Source: Candidatus Omnitrophota bacterium
GTDB lineage: Bacteria > Omnitrophota > Gorgyraeia > 2-01-FULL-45-10
Direction of reading: 5' to 3'
Assembly (NCBI GenBank): GCA_028716065.1
Contig: JAQUQN010000079.1
Location: 1 to 5,483, forward strand
DNA: 5,483 nucleotides
Below the pieces are notes generated by a model, which was not told the DNA's origin, searched no databases, and saw only the letters and a list, made by a program, of their open reading frames with translations. Shown here in pieces: positions 1-5,483 of the stretch; the first letter of the stretch is position 1, and each line of letters begins with the position of its first letter. The position numbers and the translations under genes are program-made.

Positions 1-358
1 AAACCGACGATAGTATCACGGCTGCCATGAAGACGGCCGCCGCGTGATTTGACGGAAACGAATATCCGTCTGCGCCCGAAAGAAGCCGGACACCTGAAAG
101 GCACATGAAAGGCCGGGGCCTTGCCACCAAGTCCTTTAAAACAGTAACGACCTGATATGTAAGCGTGAGCCCCGCCAAGAGAAGTATGCCGGACATCACC
201 CTCTCCTTCCTGGCGGAAAAAAAGAGAGCTATGGAGAGCAGTACCAGTATCGCACCCGAGCCCGCTCGGGTGATGAAAGACATTATGACATCAAGGCCTG
301 GGTTGGCGCAGGTCTTATTTATAAAATAGAATGCCGCGGTATCGACACTATTCAACAT
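1..358 (-). CDS. PAP2-superfamily membrane phosphatase, 5' part only (runs off left edge)
   Basis: The first 119 residues of a protein of the PAP2 (type 2 phosphatidic acid phosphatase) superfamily, integral membrane enzymes that remove phosphate from lipid phosphates such as undecaprenyl pyrophosphate or phosphatidate-type substrates. Two of the three family motifs are visible. The KX6RP motif is at residues 75-83 (K75, R82, P83), and the PSGH motif appears as PSNH at 102-105, where H105 is the expected acid/base residue. The third motif (SRX5HX3D, with the nucleophilic His) would lie beyond the window edge. Hydrophobic stretches at about 36-47 and 57-74 fit membrane helices. The N-terminal part (FINKTCANPGLDVIMSFITR) matches the usual start of small bacterial PAP2 proteins. 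The ATG lies inside the end of aroA (11-bp overlap), with GAGAGG four bases upstream, so translational coupling is likely. The exact substrate cannot be told; undecaprenyl-pyrophosphatase is one possibility. Confidence 0.85.
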   Translation of the reverse strand, partial: MLNSVDTAAFYFINKTCANPGLDVIMSFITRAGSGAILVLLSIALFFSARKERVMSGILLLAGLTLTYQVVTVLKDLVARPRPFMCLSGVRLLSGADGYSFPSNHAAAVFMAAVILSSV

Positions 359-1634
359 GGGACCTCTCTAAAAGATTAAAAAATCCCGGAAACGATTTAT
401 TGACGCACTCGGCGTCATCTATCGAACTTGCGCCATCGGCTGCCAGCGCGGCAACGGCCATGGACATGCAGGTCCTGTGGTCACCGAAACTTTTCAGGTC
501 CGAGCCCTTCAGTTTTTCGACTCCCTCTATCATCACATCATCGCCTTCAACCTTGAATCCGGCTCCGGCTCCCATCTTTTCCAGATTCTCCTTCATGGAG
601 ACGATCCTGTCCGTCTCCTTGACCCTCAACTCCTTCACACCCTTTATCAACGTCTTTCCTTTGGATAGAGATGCCAGAACGAATATGATGGGGAGCTCAT
701 CTATTATCCCCGGGGTCTCTCTCTCCTCTATCGTAATACCGCGCGTATCGCCGGATTCTACCTCTATGTCCGCAACCGGCTCGTATCCTTCTTTTTTATT
801 CAACACTTTTACGTTAGCGCCCATGCGTGATAGTATGTCCAGGATACCGGCTCTCGTAGGATTCACATTAACATCTTTTATTCTGATCTTCGAAGCTTTC
901 AACAATACGGCGGCCACGATGAAGAAACTGGCGCTGGATATGTCTCCCGGTATCTCCAGGGTCTTGCCCGTAAGCTCTCTCCCCCCGGCAATAGATACCT
1001 TCAGGCCCTCGGTCTTTACATCGGCTCCGAAATATTTCATCATCCGTTCCGTATGGTCGCGGGTCTTAAACTTCTCCTCAACGGTGGTAACGCCGTCCGG
1101 ATAAAGCCCCGCGAAAAGTATGGCGGATTTCACCTGGGCGCTCGGCACGGCAAGTTTGCAATCCATTGGCCTTAAAGCGCCTCCCCTGATGGTAAGGGGT
1201 ATGTGGTCTCCGTCGCGCGCTTTTATGGCCGCCCCCATCGATGAGAGAGGCTCAATTATCCTCTTCATGGGCCTTTTAGACAACGACTCGTCGCCCGTAA
1301 GCGTCGTTTCAAAATCCTGTCCGGCCAGTATACCGGACAATATCCTGACGGTAGTCCCGGAATTTCCGGCGCTGAGGGGCCGATTGGGTTTTACCAATCC
1401 TTTAAGGCCGCGCCCCCCTATGAAGGTCATCTCATCTCTCTTTTCTATCGAGACGCCCATGTCCCTGAAAGCCGCCATGGTATAATTGCAGTCATCGCAA
1501 TCCAGTATATTCTTGACCGCGGTCCTACCCCTGGCAATCGCCCCCAACATTATCGCGCGATGCGAGATGGATTTATCGCCCGGGACCGCTATCTCCCCGA
1601 AAATCCTCTTTACCGGTTTAATGATCTTCTTCAT
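348..1634 (-). CDS. aroA: 3-phosphoshikimate 1-carboxyvinyltransferase (EPSP synthase), class II-like
   Basis: A complete 428-residue EPSP synthase, the usual family length. This cytoplasmic enzyme joins shikimate-3-phosphate and phosphoenolpyruvate in the sixth step of the shikimate pathway to chorismate. Substrate-binding motifs are intact: PGDKSISHR (18-26; K21, S22, R26), GNSGTTVR (90-97), DESLSKRPM (115-123), SAQVK (165-169), RDHTE (192-196), NPTR (258-261), the catalytic Asp in IIDELP (D312), RVKETDR (337-343, catalytic E340), GDHR (384-387) and NKSFPGF (412-418, K413). GDK, SAQxK, RxHxE and NxTR together are the motif set I recall for class II EPSP synthases. G93 is at the position of E. 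coli Gly96, where the Agrobacterium CP4 enzyme has Ala. The start follows GGGAG seven bases upstream, and the N-terminus aligns with the family. A 141-bp spacer holding a palindromic repeat separates it from rluD, and its 3' end overlaps the PAP2 start. Confidence 0.97.
   Translation of the reverse strand: MKKIIKPVKRIFGEIAVPGDKSISHRAIMLGAIARGRTAVKNILDCDDCNYTMAAFRDMGVSIEKRDEMTFIGGRGLKGLVKPNRPLSAGNSGTTVRILSGILAGQDFETTLTGDESLSKRPMKRIIEPLSSMGAAIKARDGDHIPLTIRGGALRPMDCKLAVPSAQVKSAILFAGLYPDGVTTVEEKFKTRDHTERMMKYFGADVKTEGLKVSIAGGRELTGKTLEIPGDISSASFFIVAAVLLKASKIRIKDVNVNPTRAGILDILSRMGANVKVLNKKEGYEPVADIEVESGDTRGITIEERETPGIIDELPIIFVLASLSKGKTLIKGVKELRVKETDRIVSMKENLEKMGAGAGFKVEGDDVMIEGVEKLKGSDLKSFGDHRTCMSMAVAALAADGASSIDDAECVNKSFPGFFNLLERSHVE
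363..368 (-). promoter_or_regulatory. Ribosome binding site for the PAP2 gene
   Basis: GAGAGG on the minus strand, four bases before the ATG at 358. It lies within the last codons of aroA and supports choosing this start, although no other gene evidence fixes it. Confidence 0.5.
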
Positions 1635-1638
1635 CTCT

Positions 1639-1666
1639 CAACTCCCAACTCCCAACTCCAAACTCA
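1639..1666 (-). repeat. Tandem 7-bp repeat in the aroA leader, carrying its ribosome binding site
   Basis: Three exact units of CAACTCC (1639-1645, 1646-1652, 1653-1659) are followed by a degenerate fourth unit, AAACTCA (1660-1666). On the coding strand the units read GGAGTTG, so each carries a Shine-Dalgarno-like GGAG or GGGAG. The copy nearest the gene, GGGAG at 1642-1646, sits seven bases before the aroA ATG, an ideal spacing. The array directly abuts the palindromic element at 1667. Confidence 0.8.
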
Positions 1667-1762
1667 TCCGCCTTCGTGTATCGGATTAATCAAGGTAGAT
1701 AGCCTTCGGCGGATGTCCGCCGTACGCTATCTTCTATGTGACACTATACACAGGAAGGCGGA
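1667..1762. repeat. 96-bp palindromic, MITE-like intergenic element
   Basis: The ends are inverted repeats: TCCGCCTTC (1667-1675) with GAAGGCGGA (1754-1762), extended inward by GTGTAT (1676-1681) with ATACAC (1746-1751) after a 2-base bulge. A second nested hairpin lies in the centre: AGATAGC (1697-1703) pairs with GCTATCT (1726-1732), and CGGCGG (1707-1712) pairs with CCGCCG (1717-1722) around the loop ATGT. No credible gene is inside. It fits a small non-autonomous mobile element or a dispersed palindromic repeat of the REP/MITE kind. It is not a canonical terminator, because no T-run follows the hairpin on either strand. As RNA it would fold strongly between rluD and aroA and could affect mRNA stability or read-through. 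Mobility is inference from structure only; no transposase is present. Confidence 0.6.
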
Positions 1763-1765
1763 CAT

Positions 1766-1778
1766 AACTCCCAACTCA
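1766..1778 (-). repeat. Second copy of the AACTCCC repeat, overlapping the rluD stop
   Basis: AACTCCCAACTCA matches AACTCCAAACTCA at 1654-1666 in 12 of 13 positions and flanks the palindromic element on its other side in the same orientation. The last three bases are the rluD TGA stop codon. It may be a target-site duplication, part of a larger composite repeat, or a remnant of the same tandem array. Confidence 0.6.
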
Positions 1779-2687
1779 CACCCTCGCCTTCTCTAAATAA
1801 TCTCTCATATCTTCGGGCAAATTGCTACTAAATTCCATGTATTTTTTAGTGGCGGGATGGATAAATCCTAGCATCTTGGCATGAAGTGCGGGCCTGGGAA
1901 AGATGCCTTTAGTGCCGTATGTCTCGTCGCCCAGGAGCGGATAACCGAGATAGGACATGTGCACCCTTATCTGATGGGTCCTGCCGGTTCCCAGCTTCAA
2001 TTCCAGCACTGTAAAATCTTTAAACCTCTCCAACACCTTATATCTCGTGACCGCGTTCTTATCGCTTGAATGGTCGACGGCCATCTTCTTCCTGTCGCGA
2101 GAGCTCCTGCCTATGGGAAGGTCTATAATGCCGTTATCGAGTTCCATCACACCCTTGACAAAAGCCACGTAAACCCTATTCGTCTCTTTATTTTTAAATT
2201 GTTTTGCCAGGGCCCTGTGCGCTTCGTCGGTCTTGGCCACCACCAGAAGCCCCGAGGTCCCCTTATCTATCCTGTGCACTATGCCCGGTTTCATCACGCC
2301 GCTTATACCGGAAAGGTCCTTGCAGTGCCAGATAAGGGCATTGACAAGTGTACCGCTAAAATTACCCGGCGCCGGATGCACCACCATGCCGGCGCGCTTA
2401 TTGACCACCAGAAGATACTCATCCTCATATACTATATCGAGAGGTATGTCCTCGCCCTTCATGTCGAAGGGTACCGCCTCGGGTATATCTATCTCTATGA
2501 CGTCTCCCTCGCTTACCTTCTGGTGCGCCTTGGCCGAGGAGCCTTTAAACGAGACGTGCCTGTTCAATATCAGTCTCTGTATAAAAGAACGCGAGAACCG
2601 GTCGCTCAGCTTCTCGACAAGAAATCTATCCAGCCGCTTGCCTCTGTCTTGGGCTGTTACCTCAAACCTGTATTGCCTTTTTTCCAT
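1776..2687 (-). CDS. rluD: RluA/RluD-family 23S rRNA pseudouridine synthase
   Basis: A complete 303-residue enzyme that isomerises uridine to pseudouridine in RNA; RluD modifies helix 69 of 23S rRNA in E. coli. An N-terminal S4 RNA-binding domain spans about residues 16-68 (RLDRFLVEKL, then SRSFIQRLILNRHVSFKG). The catalytic domain follows, with VNKRAGMVVHPAPG (95-108), the signature HRIDKGTSGLLVVAKT (138-153) with catalytic D141, and GTGRTHQIRVHM (233-244). S4 domain plus signature place it in the RluC/RluD branch; RluD itself, rather than RluC, is the likelier call but is not proven. The start overlaps the end of lgt by 31 bp, with only a weak AGG upstream, so translation is probably coupled to lgt. 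The C-terminus ends ARV, with its stop inside a repeat copy, so the last codons could have been altered by repeat insertion. Confidence 0.93.
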   Translation of the reverse strand: MEKRQYRFEVTAQDRGKRLDRFLVEKLSDRFSRSFIQRLILNRHVSFKGSSAKAHQKVSEGDVIEIDIPEAVPFDMKGEDIPLDIVYEDEYLLVVNKRAGMVVHPAPGNFSGTLVNALIWHCKDLSGISGVMKPGIVHRIDKGTSGLLVVAKTDEAHRALAKQFKNKETNRVYVAFVKGVMELDNGIIDLPIGRSSRDRKKMAVDHSSDKNAVTRYKVLERFKDFTVLELKLGTGRTHQIRVHMSYLGYPLLGDETYGTKGIFPRPALHAKMLGFIHPATKKYMEFSSNLPEDMRDYLEKARV

Positions 2688-3421
2688 GCGGAAAGCCTGC
2701 GTGTAAAAATAACGACCGCTGCGGTAAAGAGTAAAATACTGAAGAACTGCGACATGGTCATGCCGAACGCTATTTTAGGGTTGTCGCCTCTCAGAAACTC
2801 TATAAAAAATCTCTGCGTCGAATAAAGAAGGCAATATCCCAGAAATATTTCACCTTTAAAACGCCTGTGTTCCTGCCATTTAGCGAGGATGATGAATATC
2901 GAAATCAGGGCAAGGCAGGCATAAAGCTGCGTCGGGTGGACGGGAATATAAGTATCGGGAAAGACCACCGCCAGGGGATAGCCTTCGGGAGCCGCGACCC
3001 CGAAACAACACCCGTTCAAAAAACATCCTATTCTGCCTACGCCCTGGGCCAATGCTATGTAAGGAGAAGCCATGTCCGCTGCCTGCCAGAAATTTATGGA
3101 TTTTTTTCTTATATACCAGACGACACCGGCAAGGCCTCCGAAAAAAGAACCGTACCAGATGAGCCCGCCCCTGGAAAGATTGAAAACCTCGGCCGGATGA
3201 GCAAAATAATATTCGAGATTCAGAAGGATATACAATAACCTGGCCCCGATGATCCCGGATACGAGCATCAGGATGAGCAGGTCTATCATCTGATTCCTGT
3301 CGAGACCGAACTTCGGGGCCTTTCTGTATATGAGGAACGCGGCAAGGGCAAAACCGAGGGCCACCATCAGGCCGTAGGAATAGACCGTGAAAGGCCCTAA
3401 TTTCGCGATTGTAGGGTGCAT
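2657..3421 (-). CDS. lgt: Prolipoprotein diacylglyceryl transferase
   Basis: A complete 254-residue inner-membrane enzyme that transfers diacylglycerol from phosphatidylglycerol to the lipobox cysteine of prolipoproteins, the first step of lipoprotein maturation. The N-terminus (MHPTIAKLGPFTVYSYGLMV) is the typical Lgt start. Other hallmarks are GARLLYIL (59-66), the GGLIWYGSFFGG loop (85-96), GRIGCFLNGCCFG (129-141, with R130 at the position of the essential arginine), the HPTQLY motif (162-167) and FIEFLRGDN (206-214). Several hydrophobic segments match the family's multi-pass topology. The NGCCFG variant is the form common outside the Proteobacteria. No Shine-Dalgarno sequence is seen before the ATG; instead the 41-bp leader holds a strong hairpin. 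lspA, the next enzyme of the same pathway, is directly upstream, and the 3' end overlaps rluD. Confidence 0.97.
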   Translation of the reverse strand: MHPTIAKLGPFTVYSYGLMVALGFALAAFLIYRKAPKFGLDRNQMIDLLILMLVSGIIGARLLYILLNLEYYFAHPAEVFNLSRGGLIWYGSFFGGLAGVVWYIRKKSINFWQAADMASPYIALAQGVGRIGCFLNGCCFGVAAPEGYPLAVVFPDTYIPVHPTQLYACLALISIFIILAKWQEHRRFKGEIFLGYCLLYSTQRFFIEFLRGDNPKIAFGMTMSQFFSILLFTAAVVIFTRRLSAWKKGNTGLR

Positions 3422-3441
3422 AGCGGATTATTTTGTTAAGG

Positions 3442-3470
3442 CCCGTTAGAAAGAACGGCTTTCTAACGGG
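3442..3470 (-). other. Perfect 12-bp-stem hairpin at the lspA stop and in the lgt leader
   Basis: CCCGTTAGAAAG (3442-3453) and CTTTCTAACGGG (3459-3470) are exact inverted repeats around the 5-base loop AACGG. The 5' arm of the RNA hairpin includes the lspA codons Pro-Arg and its TAG stop. No T-run follows on the minus strand (the next bases are CCTTAACAAAATAATCC), so it is not a standard Rho-independent terminator. It may be a leader structure affecting lgt translation, an mRNA-stabilising 3' structure, an attenuator, or a dispersed palindromic repeat. Confidence 0.7.
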
Positions 3471-3930
3471 GTAAAATAAATTTGAAAGCCAATATTATCG
3501 CGCCGATGGTTATGCTCGAATCGGCTACGTTGAAGACGGGCCAGATGCGGAAATCCAGAAAATCTATGACATATCCGAATCTCACCCTGTCTACAAGATT
3601 GCCGCAGGCGCCGCCAAGCAAAAGGGCCAGAGCGAGAAAAAGTATATAGTCTTTAAGATTGTTTCTCCAGAGATATACTACTATGAGCGATATGACGGCA
3701 ATGGAGAGCAATACAAAGAACAATCTCTGGTCTTTTAAAATGCCGAAGGCCGCGCCTTTGTTGAACACGAGGGTGATATGAAAAATACCCGGAATTACTT
3801 TTATGGATTGGGCTTCGGATAACCTTTCACAGACAAAGGCTTTTGTAATTCTGTCAAAGACAAATATTGAAGAGCTTATGAGGAAGACATACGCCGCGTT
3901 AATGGCTTTTTGGCTCGCCCTTACGATCAT
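3463..3930 (-). CDS. lspA: Lipoprotein signal peptidase (signal peptidase II)
   Basis: A complete 155-residue aspartic membrane protease that cuts the signal peptide from diacylglyceryl-modified prolipoproteins, acting directly after Lgt. The family motifs are in order: FDRITK (25-30), FNKGAAFGIL (56-65), GNLVDRVRFGYVIDF (110-124) and FNVADSSI (133-140). The catalytic aspartates are D123 and D137, by analogy with D124 and D143 of the Pseudomonas enzyme; N111, D114, R115 and N134 are also conserved. Four hydrophobic segments are visible, at about 11-26, 70-87, 95-109 and 139-153, as expected for the four-helix fold. The ATG overlaps the stop of the DksA-like gene as ATGA, and only a weak GAAAG lies upstream, which points to coupled translation. 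The stop codon lies inside a hairpin. Confidence 0.97.
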   Translation of the reverse strand: MIVRASQKAINAAYVFLISSSIFVFDRITKAFVCERLSEAQSIKVIPGIFHITLVFNKGAAFGILKDQRLFFVLLSIAVISLIVVYLWRNNLKDYILFLALALLLGGACGNLVDRVRFGYVIDFLDFRIWPVFNVADSSITIGAIILAFKFILPR

Positions 3931-4316
3931 TTGCTTTCATTTTTCTTCTGACAGTCTATGCAAAGCTCCGTATGAGGCAGCGCGCCTAAGCGCCTCTTGG
4001 CTATGAGCTTGCCGCACACCAGGCAGCTACCATACGTTCCGTCTTCTATGCGCTTCAACGCTTCGTCTATGGCGTAGAGGAGCTTCTGTTCGTCCGTGGC
4101 CCTGCCCAGAGAGAATTCCCTGTCATAATTGTCGCTCGCCACGTCGGCCATGTGATAGGAATAGCCGGAAAGGTCGCCGGATGCATCGCGCTGCGATCTG
4201 TTCAATGCCTCTCTTGTGATATGAGATAACTCCCCGCCGATCTTTTCCCTCTCCTTTAAAAGCATATCCTTGTATTTCTTCATCTCTTTCTTCAGCATCT
4301 TTTTATTCTTGGGCAT
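3927..4316 (-). CDS. TraR/DksA-family C4 zinc-finger protein
   Basis: A 129-residue protein of the TraR/DksA family, whose members bind RNA polymerase in the secondary channel and, in E. coli DksA, tune transcription together with ppGpp. The N-terminal third is very Lys/Glu-rich and should form the coiled coil (about 5-40). A loop region (41-66) follows, then a helix (DEQKLLYAIDEALKRIEDGTYG, 75-96), then the zinc finger with C98, C101, C119 and C122 (CxxC-x17-CxxC). The finger core RRLGALPHTELCIDC resembles that of E. coli DksA. However, the tip motif DxxDxA of DksA is not conserved at the aligned site; the sequence there is ADVASD (57-62). It therefore may be a YteA-like or other subfamily member with a different output. 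It is 18 bp from ileS with a strong AAGGAG, and its stop overlaps the lspA start. Confidence 0.9.
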   Translation of the reverse strand: MPKNKKMLKKEMKKYKDMLLKEREKIGGELSHITREALNRSQRDASGDLSGYSYHMADVASDNYDREFSLGRATDEQKLLYAIDEALKRIEDGTYGSCLVCGKLIAKRRLGALPHTELCIDCQKKNESK

Positions 4317-4325
4317 CTTCGTCTT

Positions 4326-4331
4326 CTCCTT
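4326..4331 (-). promoter_or_regulatory. Strong ribosome binding site for the DksA-like gene
   Basis: AAGGAG on the minus strand, nine bases before the ATG at 4316 and four bases after the ileS stop. It is the best Shine-Dalgarno sequence in the window and fixes the start. It suggests this gene is translated more independently than the genes downstream, which rely on overlaps. Confidence 0.75.
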
Positions 4332-4334
4332 ATC

Positions 4335-5483
4335 TTATATATTCTTGACGCATCTGGCGCAGAGCGTCGGATGCTCTTTATTCATCCCGACGTCTTTAGT
4401 ATAATTCCAGCAACGCTGGCATTTCTGCCCCCCGGCCTTCTCTATAAAGACACTGACAGGCACGAGCTCCTTGGCGCCGGCGCTTCCTCCACAACTCTCT
4501 TTTACGGCGACTTCGGAGACTATAAATAAATACCTCAATTGCTCTCTATTGTCAACTAAAAGCTTTTTTATATTTTCGTTGCCCGCTGTAAGGACCACCT
4601 TGGTCTCGAGGCTCGACCCTATCTCGCCGGATTGGCGTTTCTCTTCCAGTTTCTTCAACACCGCTTCTCTGACCGATATGAGAGCGGACCATTTATCATT
4701 AAGTTTCTCATCGTGCCACTCTTCTGTCTTATCCGAAGGCCATGCTTCCATGTGAACGGACCCGGATGTACCTTCCGGTATGAGACGCGACCACGCCTCT
4801 TCCGAGGTGATGGACAATATGGGAGCCATTATCTTCAACAAGGCATTCAATATCTCGAATATCGCCGTTTGGCCCGACCTGCGCTCCGGGGAATCGGCTT
4901 TATACGTATACATCCTGTCCTTCAGTATGTCCAGGTATACCGACGAGACCTCGTAAATGCAGAAATTATAAACTTCCCTGTAAACTTTATGAAAAGAGTA
5001 CGTGTCGTAATTTGCGGCGGCGGCATTGATAACAGAAGAGAGTTTGGACAATATCCATCTGTCTATTTCGAGCATCTTTCCATGCGCGACGCGGTCTTTC
5101 GCGGGATCGAAATCGTAAAGATTGCTCAAGAGGTATTTATAGGTGTTCCGTATCTTCCTGTAAGCGTCCGCAAGCCGCGTCAGTATCTCATCCGACATCC
5201 TGATGTCTTCGGAGTAGTCGCTTGAAGCCACCCAGAGCCTCAATATGTCGGCGCCGTATCTCTTCATGACCTGTTCTGGCGTGATTACGTTGCCCATAGA
5301 CTTCGACATCTTCTTACCTTCGCCGTCCACGACGAAACCGTGCGTCAGGACGTTCCTGTAAGGGGATATCCCGTCTATGGCCATGGCGGTTATGAGGGCC
5401 GACTGGAACCAGCCCCTGTGCTGGTCCGAACCCTCGAGGTAGAGTTCACACGGATAATCCATCTCTTTATTATTCTTCAGGAC
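4335..5483 (-). CDS. ileS: Isoleucyl-tRNA synthetase, C-terminal part (5' end outside window)
   Basis: The last 382 residues of isoleucyl-tRNA synthetase, which charges tRNA-Ile with isoleucine in the cytoplasm. The reading frame is open to the window edge, so the in-frame ATG at 5462 is an internal Met. The part seen holds the end of the Rossmann catalytic domain, with GSDQHRGWFQ (residues 17-26 of the fragment), LTHGFVVDGEGKKMSKSMGN (46-65) and the KMSKS signature at 58-62. Next comes the helical anticodon-binding domain, including WILSKLSSVINAA and IMAPILSITSEEAW. The C-terminus has a zinc-binding CxxC-x16-CxxC (C355, C358, C375, C378), typical of the bacterial IleRS1 type. The HIGH motif and the CP1 editing domain lie outside the window. 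A bacterial-type zinc finger and intact KMSKS give no sign of decay. It heads the visible part of the operon; the promoter is not in the window. Confidence 0.97.
   Translation of the reverse strand, partial: VLKNNKEMDYPCELYLEGSDQHRGWFQSALITAMAIDGISPYRNVLTHGFVVDGEGKKMSKSMGNVITPEQVMKRYGADILRLWVASSDYSEDIRMSDEILTRLADAYRKIRNTYKYLLSNLYDFDPAKDRVAHGKMLEIDRWILSKLSSVINAAAANYDTYSFHKVYREVYNFCIYEVSSVYLDILKDRMYTYKADSPERRSGQTAIFEILNALLKIMAPILSITSEEAWSRLIPEGTSGSVHMEAWPSDKTEEWHDEKLNDKWSALISVREAVLKKLEEKRQSGEIGSSLETKVVLTAGNENIKKLLVDNREQLRYLFIVSEVAVKESCGGSAGAKELVPVSVFIEKAGGQKCQRCWNYTKDVGMNKEHPTLCARCVKNI

Noticed and set aside
253..272. An 8-bp inverted repeat (CACCCGAG / CTCGGGTG) with a 4-base loop.
   Set aside because: It lies within the PAP2 coding sequence in a Gly/Ala/Ser-rich stretch of GC-rich codons, has no T-run, and is short enough to arise by chance.
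331..1104. Long plus-strand open frames opposite aroA, and similar ones opposite rluD, lgt and ileS.
   Set aside because: They are antisense shadows of well-supported minus-strand genes; the translations show no recognisable domain and begin without ribosome binding sites.
1638..1667. Nine-codon mini-ORF (MSLELGVGS) on the minus strand ending four bases before the aroA ATG.
   Set aside because: It is a translation of the 7-bp repeat array, has no properly spaced ribosome binding site, and contains no run of aromatic codons that would suggest a shikimate-pathway attenuator.
1697..1732. The central hairpin of the rluD-aroA spacer as a Rho-independent terminator.
   Set aside because: The stem is strong but is not followed by a T-run on either strand (the minus strand continues ACCTTGATTAATCC).
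1742..1747. TATAGT as a possible -10 box for an aroA promoter on the minus strand.
   Set aside because: The hexamer 17 bases upstream is GGAGTT, a poor -35, and the match falls in the arm of the inverted repeat.
1727..1765. Twelve-codon ORF (MSAFLCIVSHRR) just after rluD on the minus strand, with GGGAG close upstream.
   Set aside because: It lies within the palindromic element; the ribosome site spacing is too short and there is no coding evidence.

Overview
The window is a compact, housekeeping-type gene cluster in which every supportable gene lies on the minus strand, so transcription runs from right (5483) to left (1). In transcription order the genes are: the 3' part of isoleucyl-tRNA synthetase (ileS, runs off the right edge), a small TraR/DksA-type C4 zinc-finger protein, signal peptidase II (lspA), prolipoprotein diacylglyceryl transferase (lgt), an RluD-type 23S rRNA pseudouridine synthase (rluD), EPSP synthase (aroA), and the 5' part of a PAP2-superfamily membrane phosphatase (runs off the left edge). 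Several junctions overlap or nearly touch: ileS/DksA-like 18 bp apart, DksA-like/lspA sharing ATGA, lgt/rluD overlapping by 31 bp, and aroA/PAP2 overlapping by 11 bp. This strongly suggests one operon.

Only two spacers have any length. The 41-bp spacer between lspA and lgt is largely filled by a perfect 12-bp-stem hairpin that also covers the lspA stop codon. The 141-bp spacer between rluD and aroA holds a 96-bp palindromic, MITE-like element (1667-1762) with inverted ends and a central GC-rich hairpin. It is bordered on both sides by related AACTCCC repeats. On the coding strand these repeats read GGGAGTT and supply the likely ribosome binding site of aroA; the copy on the other side overlaps the rluD stop codon.

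Functionally the cluster joins translation (ileS, rluD), transcriptional control (DksA-like), lipoprotein maturation (Lgt attaches the diacylglyceryl group, then LspA removes the signal peptide), the shikimate pathway (aroA) and membrane lipid-phosphate metabolism (PAP2). ileS-lspA linkage is common in bacteria. I see no unusual system here and no genes of defence, phage or transposase type. The intergenic repeats and the divergent tip of the DksA-like protein are the parts most worth checking.

The organism is a bacterium with moderate G+C content and a marked liking for the ATA isoleucine codon. The dense operon and the mix of genes resemble what I recall from uncultured lineages such as Omnitrophota, but that placement is a low-confidence guess from style, not from any search.
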